Assembly: GCF_910592395.1 (NCBI RefSeq)
Contig: NC_088325.1
Coordinates: 12,156,109-12,220,108 of the forward strand
Direction of reading: 5' to 3'
DNA length: 64,000 nucleotides
Source: Lineus longissimus
Lineage: Eukaryota; Nemertea; Pilidiophora; Heteronemertea; Lineidae
Shown here: positions 48,030-58,621 of the stretch, one piece after another
Layout of the letters: each line of letters begins with the position of its first letter
Numbering within the stretch: the stretch's first letter is position 1
The notes under the pieces: model-generated
What the model was told of the DNA's origin: nothing
What the model saw: only the letters and a program-made list of their open reading frames with translations
The model's database searches: none
Translations under genes and position numbers: made by a program

Positions 48030-48395
48030 GCAACTGTTCTTCTTCTTCTTCTTTCTTCTTCAGCGTTCGCTCTGCACTTGGAGGGGTCATTCTCCTAGGA
48101 GTAATCCTCCTCCAAGGCGGGATGAGCGTATCCTGCGTGCCACTACGGTTAGGCGCCAATTGGGTTTATTGGCCTAGTGGGCCGACTTTGGCCAGAGAGA
48201 TAGAGTCCACGCAAGCTTCTCATGTTTCTCACTTGGTGGGGTCTTAGCTTGCCCTGGCATAGACACCAGGTACAAGGAACCTCGGTTTTGAGTCTCATTC
48301 GAAGGACTGTGAAGAGCCAGGAATTTTAGTTCCTTGAAAGCCACGCCGGTTCATCCAGACTGGATTCTCCCCGGGATCGAACCCGGGCCCTATTG
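48030..48395 (-). mobile_element. SINE-like retroposon with B-box and GAA tail
   Basis: Read on minus, a strong tRNA B-box with its stem, CCCGGGTTCGATCCCGGGG (plus 48371-48389), starts the element. The A-box half of the head is not recognisable, so it is 5'-truncated or diverged. A body of about 310 bp follows (for example AACCGGCGTGGCTTTCAAGG and CCAAAGTCGGCCCACTAGGC). It ends in a GAA-type simple tail (TTC run at plus 48037-48061). The GC content is above that of the flanks. The frame across 47953-48159 is a shadow. Confidence 0.6.
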
Positions 48396-49339
48396 CATGT
48401 GTAAAAGCATCACATTTTCCTATCATATTTTCTTAGAAATGAAGGCTTTTGAGCTTTTGTTAAACCTTTGACGTTTTTTTTTGGCTGACACAAATACAAT
48501 GCCACTCTTGGAGCTTTATAAGCAAAATGTCCTTATTTCGCTGGAAAACCTCTAACATTTGTCTAAGTGGTGGAGATTTGTTATTTGAAAGACCTGAAGT
48601 GAGAAAAGTTTAGAGGTGAAATTTCAATCAGGGCATTGCTTTAGGGGGAGATCATCCAGATATCGAAAAAAGAGGGGGTGAGGGGGTGTTCACACTAAAC
48701 ATTCTGGTCCCTGTTACTAGAAAGCATGTTTGCACCGCTCTTTATCAGAGGACATGTCAATGTGGTATTGAGAGCTACATTTAACACACTTTCTAGCAAC
48801 TGGGGGGGGGGGGGGGCTGGCTGCCACACCACTGACTATGATAAAAACTACAACACCATCGATATATCCTCTAGTTATATACATATCTCCCTTGTCTAAA
48901 AACAATATCTTGAACAACATTAACCTCACATTGGCACCCTTTTTATCAAACAGAGTGTGAGGCACGATGATCTGTTGATTTTTTCAGAACCATTCTCACA
49001 TTGCGACAGCCACCCAATATACGTACATCTAAAATTCCTCACACAGAACATCACAAAACTGCTAATATCCTTGATTAAAAATGTATGCGCTTTGTAGCTT
49101 AACGAGGAAGGAGGTATTCCCCTAAGAGGACATTATCAGGTGCTCAAAACTTTTGAGGTGAGATTTTAATTACGAAGAAGAGGAATATTGTTTGATGATA
49201 TTAATTAACGCCGGGTTGACGAGGCTCGTATTTCAACATGTTCAAAGATGATAGAGGCAGCTTAAGAGAAGACTGGTCCTTTACTGAAATTCTGCATGAT
49301 AGCTGTACGTGTAAGGCGAACTTGAACATCCCTTAAGGG
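48396..49339. other. Noncoding; G homopolymer
   Basis: A 15-base G run lies at 48802-48816. No exon or RNA gene was found. Confidence 0.5.
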
Positions 49340-49640
49340 GTACACAGTTTACATACATACATACATTATAAAATGTGTGTGGGGCGCCTTTCCACCGAAC
49401 AAATCGTGCTCAAGGCGTTGCCCCCTCAAAGTGCCTCGCGTACAGCCAGGTCTTTAACTGACATTTGAATTTAAGGACATCTGAAGCATCCTGAATATGA
49501 GATGGGAGTTGATTCCAAAGAGATGGAGCGCAGGCAGAGCAAGCCCTATCGCCAAACGAGGTCCTAGTTCGTTTTTGCAGCAACTTGACAGAGGATACTG
49601 ACGACGTTTGTATGTATAGTGCAGTTATACTCACTCAATG
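49340..49640 (-). pseudogene. 5'-truncated non-LTR retrotransposon (CR1/L2-like), C-terminus and 3' end
   Basis: Minus 49634-49410 encodes the distinctive last part of a CR1/L2/Jockey-type ORF2: RTRTSFGDRACSACAPSLWN then QLPSHIQDASDVLKFKCQLK and TWLYARHFEGATP, stop. The pattern R-x-(F/Y)-G-D-R-A-x-S-x-x-A-P-x-L-W-N-x-L-P with a later F-K-x-x-L-K-T is diagnostic of the C-terminal region of these elements. After the stop comes a short 3' region (GGTGGAAAGGCGCCCCACAC) and a (TATG)n tail (plus 49353-49368). The reverse-transcriptase and endonuclease domains are missing, as usual for truncated LINE insertions. Confidence 0.8.
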
Positions 49641-50307
49641 CTATAGTGCAATTAACACGCATGCAACTTGGCTAAAACTTGTATATATAGTATTTGTGTA
49701 CCTGTCTACACAACAGCACTGTTGAAATTTATATTCAGTACATATTTACGCAGAAAAGATGGTAGTTTTAATGAGTGTACGTCTGGCAAAATAGCTCGTT
49801 TTTGCAACAACTTGGGATCCTTGCCTGACTAGTATTATAAAGTGTGTCAGCAACACGATAACAGATAAGTCATCAGTCCAATGCTTTTTAGCAAAGTGCA
49901 GCATAAAACATTTTTTTAGGAGAGCCTGGACATGTGTTTTATTGGAATATATGAGAATGTCAAGACATTTGCGTATTTTTTGCTTTCGGGAAGCGGCGAG
50001 TATGTTTATAATAGTTCATATGGCTTATTTTGATTTTCGTCAGAATGTTTCCTACTGTGTTACTTACATTGTTTTGTTCCAGTACCGACCCTCCAAACCA
50101 TATGAGTTTAAACAAGGTTGAGTTGGGACAATATGTCTATTCCATAGGAGAATGCGATTTCGTGGGCCTGCAGGAACCAGCTTCCACTCATCTCCTGCAG
50201 GGCCAGTAGTCTGACTGTGAGGCATGAAAGGGGATGGTCGGTTGCCAAATGGGCTACAGCCCCAAAAACACATCGGTTTTATTTCAAGGAGAATTGCCCT
50301 GCATTTT
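49641..50307. other. Noncoding stretch, no gene seen
   Basis: No further LINE coding sequence continues to the right of the fragment, and no other feature was recognised. Confidence 0.5.
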
Positions 50308-50446
50308 CACAAGTTCAAATTTCTGAAAAATTTTCAAAGTCCAAAAATGATGCTATCTCTTCATTTTGAGCAGAAACATTGAGAAAAAAAATCCAGTGAA
50401 AAAAATATTTGTACTTAGAAAATGTTCTCATCTTATAGTTAGAATA
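50308..50446. repeat. Solitary copy of the ~140-bp A+T-rich unit
   Basis: TTCACAAGTTCAAATTTCTG through TCTCATCTTATAGTTAGAAT matches the unit that is tandem at 11700-12310 with very few changes. The palindrome array that neighbours the unit at 11 kb is not present here. Confidence 0.85.
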
Positions 50447-51599
50447 TATATTTTGTTTCTGGAGAGACAAGGAGCATTAAGTGTTAGTCTGCGAAAAAAA
50501 TTATGAAAGTTTTTATTTTCTTAGAAATTTTCATGACTTAGACAATCCTTAGCTAGCCTATGGATATTGGTATAAACTCCATACTTTCTCAAAATGTTGG
50601 AATGTGAGCAGCCACTGTTGATAGGCTCCTTCCAGCAAAAGCATGTTCCTTTGATCCATGACAAAAGAAATGGCAATCATAGGATGTCTGAGGATGTCTT
50701 GCTATCGTGTGTACCTACCTCGAGGAGGTATATTATGAGTACCTTTGACATGGATGCAGTTCCAAGGCAACTTTATCTATGGTGTCATCTCATGTGGAAG
50801 ACACATCTAAGTAAACAGTGTAGTCTTACACAAATCCATCCAACACCCAACCGCACCCAAGCCACCCTTGAGAACATACCTTCCTAAAGAAAAACATTGA
50901 AGCACGCATCCTGCAGCAAGTGTTGATAGCCTCAGGTGAAATCTATCTCTTTTATCTAGAACAAAAGAAAAACAACGTTTTGTATAGAGATTATACTATT
51001 GGTACCTTCCTGCGCTGTGTGTATTTCTGTGATGTGTATCTATTTTTCTACAATGAGAAATCAATTGTAGATCATTGAACCCCTTTATGAACGTGTCATT
51101 CGATACTGGGCTTTCTTGGCAGTTATATTCCCCGAGGGGCATTGTCATATTAAGTTGCATGATATGTTGATTTTACTCTTAAAATAGCTCTATTGGGGAC
51201 CCTATTGATCAATTTGTGACAACAAAACCTTTTTACAGATAGAATAATGACATTATATGCTAAGCATATTCGAGGTGTTGACTAAAAAGATCTATTTCCC
51301 CCTCCCCCCCCCCCATTCAAAATTCCACAAAAGAGCATTTTTGTGAGCTCTGAGAATGTACCAAGCAGGAGTGACTATCCCCTTCTCCCATCCATAAAGA
51401 GTATTTTTCCCTATTCAGGTTTTTATCATCTAAAGCTGGATGTACACTGCAAAAAAAGTCACTGGTGTTTATTTCTCTGATAACGAGGTAATGAAACCCG
51501 TTTTCTCTTCTGAAAAATACAAAACACACGAATAGAAATATCCATGAATCGCCATCGTCCAATATTGCTTTTGTCATTCCTTTCTGCTAATGGAGACGC
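50447..51599. other. Noncoding; C homopolymer
   Basis: A C-rich run lies at 51298-51314. A 97-codon plus frame at 50594-50887 has no supporting features. Confidence 0.5.
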
Positions 51600-52045
51600 T
51601 AGTCAATGATGGAGCAAGCAAACAAACGTTATGTGATAAGAGCCATCTTAGCAGGAATGGACATTGAACATTGAAAGGGAGATTGGCTGAAGTGTTGGCA
51701 CAGACCGTTCGAGTACAATCAACGCCATTAGTTACAGTGATTACTGACTTTTGCAGTGGCGAAAAGCCATCTATACTGAAATAACCTGCCACTTATATCT
51801 CCGCAAGTTCACATTGTCTTACCGAAGATGATGGTTGAAGAGCTGATGCAGAAGGCTTAGGGTATAAGATCCCTTGCAAGGAAGGGAAGTATTGACTGTC
51901 AGAAAATCAGCACAGCATGTTCTAGTATCCTCGACACCATTTGTAACAGAGATCACTGACCACCGCAGGAGATGTAGTGTGGATAGTAAACAATGGTAAA
52001 CCAGAAAGCTGATAAAGAAATTTAAGAGGTTCATGGAACAAACTG
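51600..52045. repeat. Diverged tandem duplication with codon-like pattern
   Basis: The core copies are about 51670-51755 and 51880-51975. In one plus frame they read LKGRLAEVLAQ..VQSTPLVTVITD and LQGREVLTVRKSAQ..VSSTPFVTEITD. The gaps between copies are 6 and 15 bases, and about 10 of 17 substitutions fall on third positions. The opposite strand is also open, with SVISVTNGVEDTRTCCAD and SVITVTNGVDCTRTVCAN, and its wobble positions coincide. On minus, a CTTCG/GTAAGA donor (exon end 51823) and a TTATTTCAG acceptor (exon start 51775) join in phase, but that intron would be only 47 bp, shorter than usual in animals. The pattern suggests past or present coding; strand and product are unresolved. 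Confidence 0.5.
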
Positions 52046-53250
52046 TCCCTATAAGATCCCATGAGCACCACATATAACTGCCAGGTTTTGTGACAAAGAC
52101 CAGCTTTGTTATGATTGAAATCTTCTCTTGAAATCAGTACACCAAGGGGAGCTAGCATTGAAATGATATTTGAGATGTTTTATTGGGGGCCCCCCTCTTC
52201 ACAGAAAAATTTGCCAGAAGTCATGTTGACATTTCAGTAACAGAATATAGCCTCCCTAAATACGCAATGTGACACTCTGTGACATGTCATTATGAGTAAC
52301 TCTGCCAGTGTGTTTACACACTATCTGTTGCTCCCAGCCTCACAATCTAATATCCAAGCCTTACTTTGATGTCTCAATATACATATATATTTTATATTGA
52401 TGATTTGCTGTAAATATTAGTTTGTCCGTATGTCATGGCTTTGCAATATTGCTTCGGTCAGACAGACCATTGGCACTTAACCCTCTGTGGTTTCATGATA
52501 TTACAAAAGTTTTGACATTGACGTATTGTTACTGGAGTAGAGCCTCTCCATTAAGGACACCCCTGACAAATGCTGTCCTTATTGGCGAGGTGATGCTTAC
52601 CGAGGTCATATTGTAAAGCAATGTTCCATTTGAGGCAAAAACTAGTGCCCCTTAAAGAGAGAGTATCCTGATTATCTGGTGTATGTGGGTGGAAGTAAAA
52701 TATTCCAGGGTTCAAATAGAAAGTCTAAGATTGCCAGTAATTTTCTTTAAAGTAAATTTAATGGAGGTAAAAGTAGTAATCACACAACATACATTACAAC
52801 GTGTACAACAGGGGTTAATCAAATAGAATGATCCGCAACGCCAAGAATCAAACAGAAAATGACATTTGAGATTCCCTTGATTAAAGCTTCTACTTCAAAG
52901 TCGTGCATGCGACCTTCATTAATTTCCTAAGTAGCAAAAACCATGGGAGAGTGTTCTGAGGGCTTTTAAGAGTCGCCATGTTCCTCCTATTAATCTTACA
53001 TCAGAAATAAAATAAAGTGCATCTCCTTTTCAAAGATCATCAGGCAGGTTTGAAGCATATTTGAAAGTTTTACTAACAGTGTTAGGAGATTCTAATGATA
53101 TGGGTAATAATAATTGCTGTCTCCACAAAGTACTTCTTCGACCATGGTCTGTACCAAAGCACATCATAGGTCTCCACAAAACACTCTTGGGTATTGGTGC
53201 ATCTGTCATTTCAATGTACACCAGAGCTCAACCTGTGAATAACGGAGGGG
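52046..53250. other. Noncoding stretch, no gene seen
   Basis: The phrase CATTAAGGACACCCCTGAC near 52551 resembles words near 32330 and 42710 and may mark a decayed dispersed repeat. No exon was called. Confidence 0.45.
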
Positions 53251-53317
53251 GTGATTGGTATGAACTCGTGACCCTTGGATTAAGAGTCGATGATATCATA
53301 GTCATTATGACACCAAC
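53251..53317 (-). mobile_element. tRNA-Lys(CUU)-like sequence, probably a SINE head
   Basis: On minus, an A-box-like TTGGTGTCATAATGAC is followed by the anticodon-arm region CGACTCTTAATCC (CTT at plus 282-284 of 53000) and AAGGGTCACGAGTTCATACC, whose end is a B-box variant (plus 53257-53267). The order and spacing match tRNA-Lys. The acceptor stem does not pair and the T-arm is broken, so it is not a functional tRNA. The body to the left (to about 53040) could be the rest of a SINE. Confidence 0.55.
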
Positions 53318-53940
53318 GACATCAACAACAATTTAGGATGTATACTTTAACCTTGTTTCTAAACTGTCAGTGATTTGGCTAAGATGCATGATGCTATCAC
53401 TCTATACAAATTCATCGAAGAGATATATCTCTATAGCCTATGCTATCTTACAACACCATTACCACTGAACTGAAACAGATCCACATAGGCTAAAATTATC
53501 CAATACAACTTAGACTAAAACATACATGTACTATTTACACAACATCATATCATGTTTCTAGGTCTTGACAGGTTGAAATCACTTTTGTAACATTTGTCGA
53601 TTTCTTATTGCTTTTCCATTAATAAATTGCTCTTGCGGTTGCATCCGAGGGAGTTCGGCAATAAACTTAAAGATTTTTAATCCCCCTGGAACCTTTAGAG
53701 TGAAATTAATATTGGTACTGCCTTGGATCGTGTAACAACAATAGTTTCATATTCACTTTCACGGAGAAAGCATCATCGCAATCTTCAAAGCACTTTTATC
53801 AATTCTAGAAATGGATCGGGCTATTTTCGAAATTTTAAACATACATGTTATGTTATTTCCATTTTAATCATTGATGAATTTTAATCAAATGTAGAAGTAA
53901 GATTTTAAATTTTATGTTTCAGTCCTTGGAATTGTGTTGA
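53318..53940. other. Noncoding stretch
   Basis: AT-rich. Ends with TTTTATGTTTCAG (about 53923), an acceptor-like word just before the ATG at 53941, which would place the start codon in a second exon. Confidence 0.45.
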
Positions 53941-54131
53941 ATGACTTCAATTGTGGAAGAAAGTGATTGTCAAAACATGCCAAAAATCCTTGGGAAAAGT
54001 AATAGTCAAAACCTGCCAAAACTTGTGCGAGAAAGCGATTGTCAGAATGCAATTGTTAAAATAATTTGTTCCATGGTCTCCCTTCTGTATCTTTTCATGT
54101 CCATGTTCCCGTTGGTCATCTTCTCATATAG
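53941..54131 (+). CDS. Exon 1 of a candidate small membrane protein
   Basis: ATG at 53941 follows an in-frame TGA. The N-terminal 36 residues contain an internal repeat of ES/KSN-type units (EESDCQNMPKILGK, SNSQNLPKLV, RESDCQN). A hydrophobic segment (IICSMVSLLYLFMSMFPLVI) follows. The exon ends at a perfect GTAAGT donor in phase 2. It joins in phase with an acceptor 172 bp downstream (54302-54303), making AG+C (Ser). Cysteine and polar residues before the span suggest a short cytosolic or luminal head and a signal anchor. No family is recognised. Confidence 0.35.
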
Positions 54132-54303
54132 GTAAGTTCAAATTTATATATCTTATTGACAAACGGTACTGAAATTTGGAAGTAAAGAGTGTCTCATCAG
54201 CCAAATCTGGCTTACCCTCCCATTAGAGGGTACACTATGATGAACTGCATTGCTCTTGTTCGTCTCTAATTGCCTTGTCACTGATATTCCCTGTCATGTC
54301 TAG

Positions 54304-54517
54304 CTCAGCAATTACGCTAGTTTTTACGCCAACCTTTCACGGAATGTTTGAAAAAGTGTCCCATAGTGTGATATTTGCTCTTGACTTATCACTGAATGAA
54401 ACTCGCAAGTTCCTTTCAGGAAATGAGTCTCCTTGTTCACACGCCGGGGTGCTGGCTGTTGATGTAACCGATCTCACCCATTCTATTGAATTGAACTATA
54501 AACATGATAGATCGTGA
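54304..54517 (+). CDS. Exon 2 of the candidate small membrane protein
   Basis: An acceptor (TTCCCTGTCATGTCTAG) is followed by one base completing a Ser codon, then 70 codons to TGA. The peptide includes SAITLVFTPTFHGMFEKVSH, LDLSLNETRKFLSGNESPCS and VLAVDVTDLTHSIELNYKHD. Two possible N-glycosylation sequons are seen (NET, NES). With exon 1 the protein would be 134 residues. No AATAAA lies close behind, and the 40-bp minisatellite starts about 70 bp after the stop. Phase agreement and splice words support the pair; function unknown. Confidence 0.35.
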
Positions 54518-54589
54518 AAGTTAATTCTCGCTCAGGCTATTGAATTCAGCTAAATTGTGAAAGCGAGCTGATATGATGTTGGCTCTGGT

Positions 54590-57312
54590 GGAAGTTGTTT
54601 TGTCAATGATATTGGCGCTGGTGAAAGTGGCGTAGCCAGGATAATATGATACATGATTTAGTGAAGGTTGCCTTGTCAAGTTGATACATTGGTTCTGGTG
54701 AAAGTCGCCTTGTCAAGCTGATATGATACTGGCTCTGGTGAAAGTCGCCTTGTCAAGCTGATATGATACTGGCTCTGGTGAAAGTCGCCTTGTCCAGCTG
54801 ATATGATATTGACTCTGGTGAAAGTCGCCTTGTCCAGTTGATATGATACTGGCTCTGGTGAAAGTCGCCTTGTCAAGCTGATATGATACTGGCTCTGGTG
54901 AAAGTCGCCTTGTCAAGCTGATATGATATTGACTCTGGTGAAAGTCGCCTTGTCAAGCTGATATGATACTGGCTCTGGTGAAAGTCGCCTTGTCAAGCTG
55001 ATATGATATTGACTCTGGTGAAAGTCGCCTTGTCAAGCTGATATGATACTGGCTCTGGTGAAAGTCGCCTTGTCCAGCTGATATGATACTGACTCTAGTG
55101 AAAGTCGCCTTGTCCAGCTGATATGATACTGACTCTGGTGAAAGTTGCCTTGTCCAGCTGATATGATACTGGCTCTGGTGAAAGTCGCCTTGTCCAGCTG
55201 ATATGATACTGGCTCTGGTGAAAGTCGCCTTGTCCAGCTGATATGATACTGGCTCTGGTGAAAGTCGCCTTGTCCAGCTGATATGATACTGGCTCTGGTG
55301 AAAGTCGCCTTGTCCAGCTGATATGATACTGGCTCTGGTGCAAGTCGCCTTGTCAAGCTGATATGATACTGGCTCTGATGAGAGTTGCCTTGTCCAGCTG
55401 ATATGATATTGACTCTGGTGAAAGTCGCCTTGTCAAGCTGATATGATACTGGCTCTGATGAAAGTCGCCTTGTCCAGCTAATATGATACTGGCTCTGGTG
55501 AAAGTCGCCTTGTCAAGCTGATATGATACTGACACTGGTGAAAGTCGCCTTGTCCAGCTGATATGATACTGGCTCTGGTGAAAGTCGCCTTGTCCAGCTG
55601 ATATGATACTGGCTCTGGTGAAAGTCGCCTTGTCCAGCTGATATGATACTGGCTCTGGTGAAAGTCGCCTTGTCAAGCTGATATGATACTGGCTCTGGAG
55701 AAAGTTGCCTTGTCAAGCTGATATGATATTGACTCTGGTGAAAGTCGCCTTGTCAAGCTGATATGATACTGGCTCTGATGAAAGTCGCCTTGTCAAGCTG
55801 ATATGATACTGGCTCTGGTGAAAGTCGCCTTGAGAAGCTGATATGATACTGGCTCTTGTGAGAGTCGCCTTGTCAAGCTGATATGATACTGGCCCTAGTG
55901 AAAGTCGCCTTGTCCAGCTGATATGATATTGACTCTGGTGAAAGTTGCCTTGTCAAGCTGATATGATACTGGCTCTAGTGAAAGTCGCCTTGTCCAGCTG
56001 ATATGATATTGACTCTGGTGAAAGTCGCCTTGTCAAGCTGATGTGTATTGACTCTGGTGAAAGTCGCCTTATCCAGCTGATATGATACTGGCTCTGGTGA
56101 AAGTCGCCTTGTCCAGCTGATATGATACTGGCTCTGGTGAAAGTCGCCTTGTCAAGCTGATATGATACTGGCTCTGGTGAAAGTCGCCTTGTCAAGCTGA
56201 TATGATACTGGCTCTGGTGAAAGTCGCCTTGTCAAGCTGATATGATACTGGCTCTGGTGAAAGTCGCCTTGTCCAGCTGATATGATACTGGCTCTGGTGA
56301 AAGTCGCCTTGTCCAGCTGATATGATACTGGCTCTGGTGAAAGTCGCCTTGTTAAGCTGATATGATACTGGCTCTGGTGAAAGTCGCCTTGTCCAGCTGA
56401 TATGATACTGGCTCTGGTGAAAGTCGCGTTGTCAAGCTGATATGAAACTGGCCATGGTGAAAGTCGCCTTGTCAAGCTGATATGATACTGGCTATGGTGA
56501 AAGTCGCCTTGTCCAGCTGATATGATACTGGCTCTGGTGAAAGTCGCCTTGTCCAGCTGATATGATACTGGCTCTGGTGAAAGTCGCCTTGTCCAGCTGA
56601 TATGATACTGGCTCTGGTGAAAGTCACCTTGTCCAGCTGATATGATACTGGCTCTGGTGAAAGTCACGTTGTCAAGCTGATATGATACTGGCTATGGTGA
56701 AAGTCGCCTTGTCCAGCTGATATGATAGTGGCTCTGGTGAAAGTCGCGGTGTCAAGCTGATATGAAACTGGCCATGGTGAAAGTCGCCTTGTCCAGCTGA
56801 TATGATACTGGCTATGGTGAAAGTCGCCTTGTCCAGCTGATATGATACTGGCTCTGGTGAAAGTCGCCTTGTCCAGCTGATATGATACTGGCTCTGGTGA
56901 AAGTCGCCTTGTCCAGCTGATATGATACTGGCTCTGGTGAAAGTCGCCTTGTCCAACTGATTTGATACTGGCTCTGGTGAACGTCGCGTTGTCAAGCTGA
57001 TATGATACTGGCTATGGTGAAAGTCGCCTTGTCCAGCTGATATGATACTGGCTCTGGTGAAAGTCACCTTGTCCAGCTGATATGATACTGGCTCTGGTGA
57101 AAGTCGCCTTGTCAAGCTGATATGATACTGGCTCTGGTGAAAGTCGCCTTGTCAAGCTGATATGATACTGACTCTGGTGAAAGTCGCCTTGTCCAGCTGA
57201 TATGATATTGACTCTGGTGAAAGTTGCCTTGTCAAGCTGATGTGATACTGACTCTGGTGAAAGTCGCCTTGTCAAGCTGAAATGATATTGGCTCTGGTGA
57301 AAGTTGCCTAGT
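54590..57312. repeat. Minisatellite, 40-bp unit, about 66 copies
   Basis: The unit on plus is GCTGATATGATACTGGCTCT followed by GGTGAAAGTCGCCTTGTC(A/C)A. The first copies (54590-54680) are degenerate. From about 54680 to 57312 the units are highly uniform, with recurring variants: TCAAG/TCCAG, TACTGGC/TATTGAC, GTCGCC/GTTGCC. One copy near 56041 is 39 bp (ATGTGTATTGACTCTGG) and shifts the register. Variant units recur at multiples of 40 bp without a strict higher-order period. Minus-strand open frames of up to 171 codons arise from the unit and are not genes. Confidence 0.97.
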
Positions 57313-57867
57313 TTGAGCTTTGTGGTCCTGTGGTAGCGTATCTGGGCACATAAAAAAAACTTGAAGTACGTGATCCAGCCAACAATCGGTACCTGAAAGG
57401 TGGTACTGGTTGATGAAAACCGCCACCCGATTCTCTGCTTTCTGCATAAAAATCAACCCAGTCTGTTTCTGAAGAAGTCATCTTGAGTGGATATCGTCCG
57501 CTAGTTTTGAAATGGATCAGCAAGTTACGTGACGTTACTCCTTTGATCTACAGAGAAAGCTGATGCTTGCTATTTGAGACTAACTGACTAACACTTTTTA
57601 AGCTTAGGACAACACTAGAAATAATCCCCAGTAGCAGGTAATTGAGCTTCCATCTGAATGCTAACTCAGGTGCCTCTTGTCACATGGCACGATAGAAGGT
57701 TATCTTTTTGAGATTGTCTCAAGCCGTGAATAGAATCTAACATTTCAGATGGAAGTATCAACTGCTCGTAAGAAATGGTTCAGCGCAGCACATGAATGCA
57801 ATTTTTATCGCAATGACATGCGATTCTTATCAATGCAATGAGTTATAAAAAAATTGTTTGCCTGCAG
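57313..57867. other. Noncoding right flank of the minisatellite
   Basis: No repeat copies after about 57312. No gene was seen before the acceptor at 57867. Confidence 0.5.
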
Positions 57868-58055
57868 GTGAAATCAAGTGTCACAGTGATCTGTGCCAAA
57901 ATCAGGCTGGTTTGATTTTCATTGCACTCTGCTCTTCTACAGCTGACCAATGGACTGACATCTCTCTAGTCGATGATCAACTGAAAGTAAAAATTAGAGA
58001 AGGGAACAGAAATATTCAAGTGTTGAAATCCAGTTTGGGTTCCTGGCAATGCTGA
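57868..58055 (+). CDS. Candidate terminal exon with nearby poly(A) signal
   Basis: An acceptor (AATTGTTTGCCTGCAG) precedes a frame with a two-base overhang, open for 61 codons to TGA. The peptide contains EIKCHSDLCQNQAGLIFIAL, STADQWTDISLVDDQLKVKI and ends VLKSSLGSWQC. An AATAAA lies 16 bp after the stop. The mix of a hydrophobic patch (AGLIFIALC) and charged residues is protein-like. No partner exon was identified upstream, where the minisatellite intervenes. Family not recognised. Confidence 0.3.
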
Positions 58056-58071
58056 TTACACTTCAACTTCA

Positions 58072-58077
58072 AATAAA
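58072..58077 (+). terminator. Poly(A) signal AATAAA
   Basis: Canonical hexamer 16 bp after the TGA of the candidate terminal exon. A chance occurrence is possible in AT-rich DNA. Confidence 0.3.
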
Positions 58078-58598
58078 TCTCAAATGTTTGACATAAATGT
58101 GATCTTGTAGCTCATAAATGTGAGACACTCACCTTTTTACACACACCTCAGCCCAGGCACAAGCTGTGTTCTGTCTCATTCCAAATGCACAGAGCAGTGG
58201 TTCTGCTTATTAAGTCATGAGCATGTGACCAAACCCCATTTCATTCCCCCCAGAAGACTGGTTGAGTTAATAAGGTAATTTGACCCTCTTAGTCTTTTCA
58301 TTCATCGAGGCATGTCCTGATGACTGTATTGTTGAATCTAATCTAATCCCTTGTCCATTGTCCAGTGTCCATTGTCCTGGGGTGCAGCTAGCCATGCCAC
58401 TATTTTAATTCTTGTCCTTACAATGCCTTTCTTCTTTTAATAAAACTACTTGTCATGGATGATGATTTGATTAGTTTTCTTAAAGGAGGAATATGTCATC
58501 ATTATTGCATCTTGACCATCAAGATTTTTGCATCTTGCTCTATTTGCATTTGGCTCTATACTATAGAGCATGAATTCTTAACCACCAAATATCTATAT
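58078..58598. other. Noncoding; short iterated TCCATTGTCC
   Basis: GTCCATTGTCCAGTGTCCATTGTCC near 58352 is a small local duplication. No gene was seen. Confidence 0.5.
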
Positions 58599-58621
58599 GG
58601 TGAGCGCAATGGCCCCTGGCC
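58599..58621 (+). repeat. Solo right terminus of the GAGGTGAGC repeat family
   Basis: GGTGAGCGCAATGGCCCCTG followed by GCC matches the right end of the copies at 34900 and 43117 (GGTGAGCACAATGGCCCTGG). No (CGT)n or subrepeats precede it, so it is either a much older, internally eroded copy or a related family. Confidence 0.6.

Noticed and set aside
48371-48389. Functional tRNA gene from the strong T-arm/B-box
   Set aside because: No A-box, D-arm or anticodon arm at the right distance on either side.
51574-52073. Two-exon minus gene across the 51.6-52.0 kb duplication as a firm model
   Set aside because: Phases and splice words agree, but the implied 47-bp intron is shorter than usual in animals and the plus strand is equally coding-like, so it is kept only as a finding.
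53251-53317. Functional tRNA-Lys gene
   Set aside because: Acceptor stem does not pair, B-box and T-arm are mutated, and the context looks like a SINE.
54676-57275. Repetitive proteins (TRRLSPEPVSYQLDKATFTR type) on the minus strand
   Set aside because: They arise from a 40-bp tandem repeat read in rotating frames. No start context, no splice sites, and broken by single-base unit variants.
54590-57312. CRISPR array
   Set aside because: Units are directly tandem with no unique spacers, in a eukaryotic context.
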